Shown: piece by piece, positions 46,606 through 46,751 of the stretch | Layout: every line of letters starts with the position of its first letter | Position numbering within the stretch: the first letter of the stretch is position 1 | Assembly: GCA_018672285.1 (NCBI GenBank) | Contig: JABHGC010000302.1 | Location: 1-46,751 of the forward strand | Length of the DNA stretch: 46,751 bases | DNA from: Methylococcales bacterium | GTDB taxonomy: Bacteria > Pseudomonadota > Gammaproteobacteria > JABHGC01 | Reading direction: 5' to 3' | Notes under the pieces: model-generated | Databases searched by the model: none | What the model was told of the DNA's origin: nothing | What the model saw: only the letters and a program-made list of their open reading frames with translations | Made by a program: the position numbers and the translations under genes

Positions 46606-46611
46606 AGTATA
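46606..46611 (-). promoter_or_regulatory. rnpB promoter -10 element
   Basis: On the minus strand TATACT lies seven bases before the predicted 5' end of RNase P RNA. No TTGACA-like -35 was found at 16-18 bases; the region there is A+T-rich. Confidence 0.55.
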
Positions 46612-46647
46612 CCGGAAAATATAACATTTAAAAGAGTTAGCCTTGTC

Positions 46648-46718
46648 CAATGAGGAATGAGTCTGAAGCGATGAGTTATTTCCAGTGAGAAGTGAGCCTA
46701 AAGAAATGGAGTGATAAG
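46648..46718. repeat. Degenerate 35-bp direct repeat upstream of rnpB
   Basis: Two units begin at 46648 (caatgaggaatgagtctgaa) and 46683 (cagtgagaagtgagcctaaa), with about two thirds of positions matching. A partial third unit (ggaatgaat, near 46740) may follow. The stretch has no gene. Its role is unknown; it may be an extra regulatory region for rnpB or the edge of a longer repeat beyond the window. Confidence 0.5.
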
Positions 46719-46751
46719 CGAAAAAACGTTCATGATTAAGGAATGAATACA

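Overview
The window reads as the chromosome of a gammaproteobacterium of moderate-to-low GC. The evidence is gene content and order: a full dcw cluster, the uvrA / yajR / ssb block, coaE-zapD-yacG, dciA next to lpxC, and a class A RNase P RNA near mraZ. Protein sequences look like those of Piscirickettsiaceae/Thiotrichales-type marine bacteria such as Cycloclasticus or Methylophaga. That placement is inference from memory, not a search result.

Layout, left to right. (1) 1-2306: an IS66-family insertion sequence (tnpA-tnpB-tnpC, minus strand), cut by the left window edge. (2) 2307-2803: an intergenic stretch with two diverged copies of an ~85 bp multi-palindrome repeat. (3) 2804-6654: hsdM-hsdS-fic, a type I restriction-modification cassette with a Fic AMPylase; no hsdR is in the window. 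(4) 6695-11884: four overlapping minus-strand genes, namely three tyrosine recombinases (411, 513, ~675 aa) and a 137-aa coiled-coil protein. The architecture matches the Gamma-Mobile-Trio (GMT) module that mobilises defence islands. Regions 1-4 are therefore read as one end of a mobile defence island placed just after the ssb terminator. (5) 11972-18616: conserved core: ssb and a YajR-type transporter (minus), then uvrA-coaE and zapD-yacG (plus). (6) 18613-23849: mutT/thiE-like fusion, a tiny stand-alone chemoreceptor-tip protein, argJ and secA (minus). (7) 24078-26460: LytM/M23 factor (minus), dciA (plus), lpxC (minus). (8) 26811-44423: the complete dcw cluster on the minus strand, transcribed mraZ-rsmH-ftsL-ftsI-murE-murF-mraY-murD-ftsW-murG-murC-murB-ddlB-ftsQ-ftsA-ftsZ, with many ATGA-type overlaps. 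(9) 44424-46751: the mra promoter with a 10-bp-phased MraZ operator array, two small unknown genes, a possible small RNA, and rnpB.

The dcw genes make and polymerise lipid II at the septum (MurC-F, MraY, MurG, FtsW, FtsI) and assemble the FtsZ ring (FtsA, FtsQ, FtsL), with ZapD and a LytM factor encoded nearby. The only clearly accessory DNA is the left ~12 kb. Its recombinase operon runs into the hsdM-hsdS-fic cargo with only a 40-nt gap, so mobility and defence genes may share a transcript.

No tool was run. All assignments are read from protein motifs, gene order and sequence inspection.
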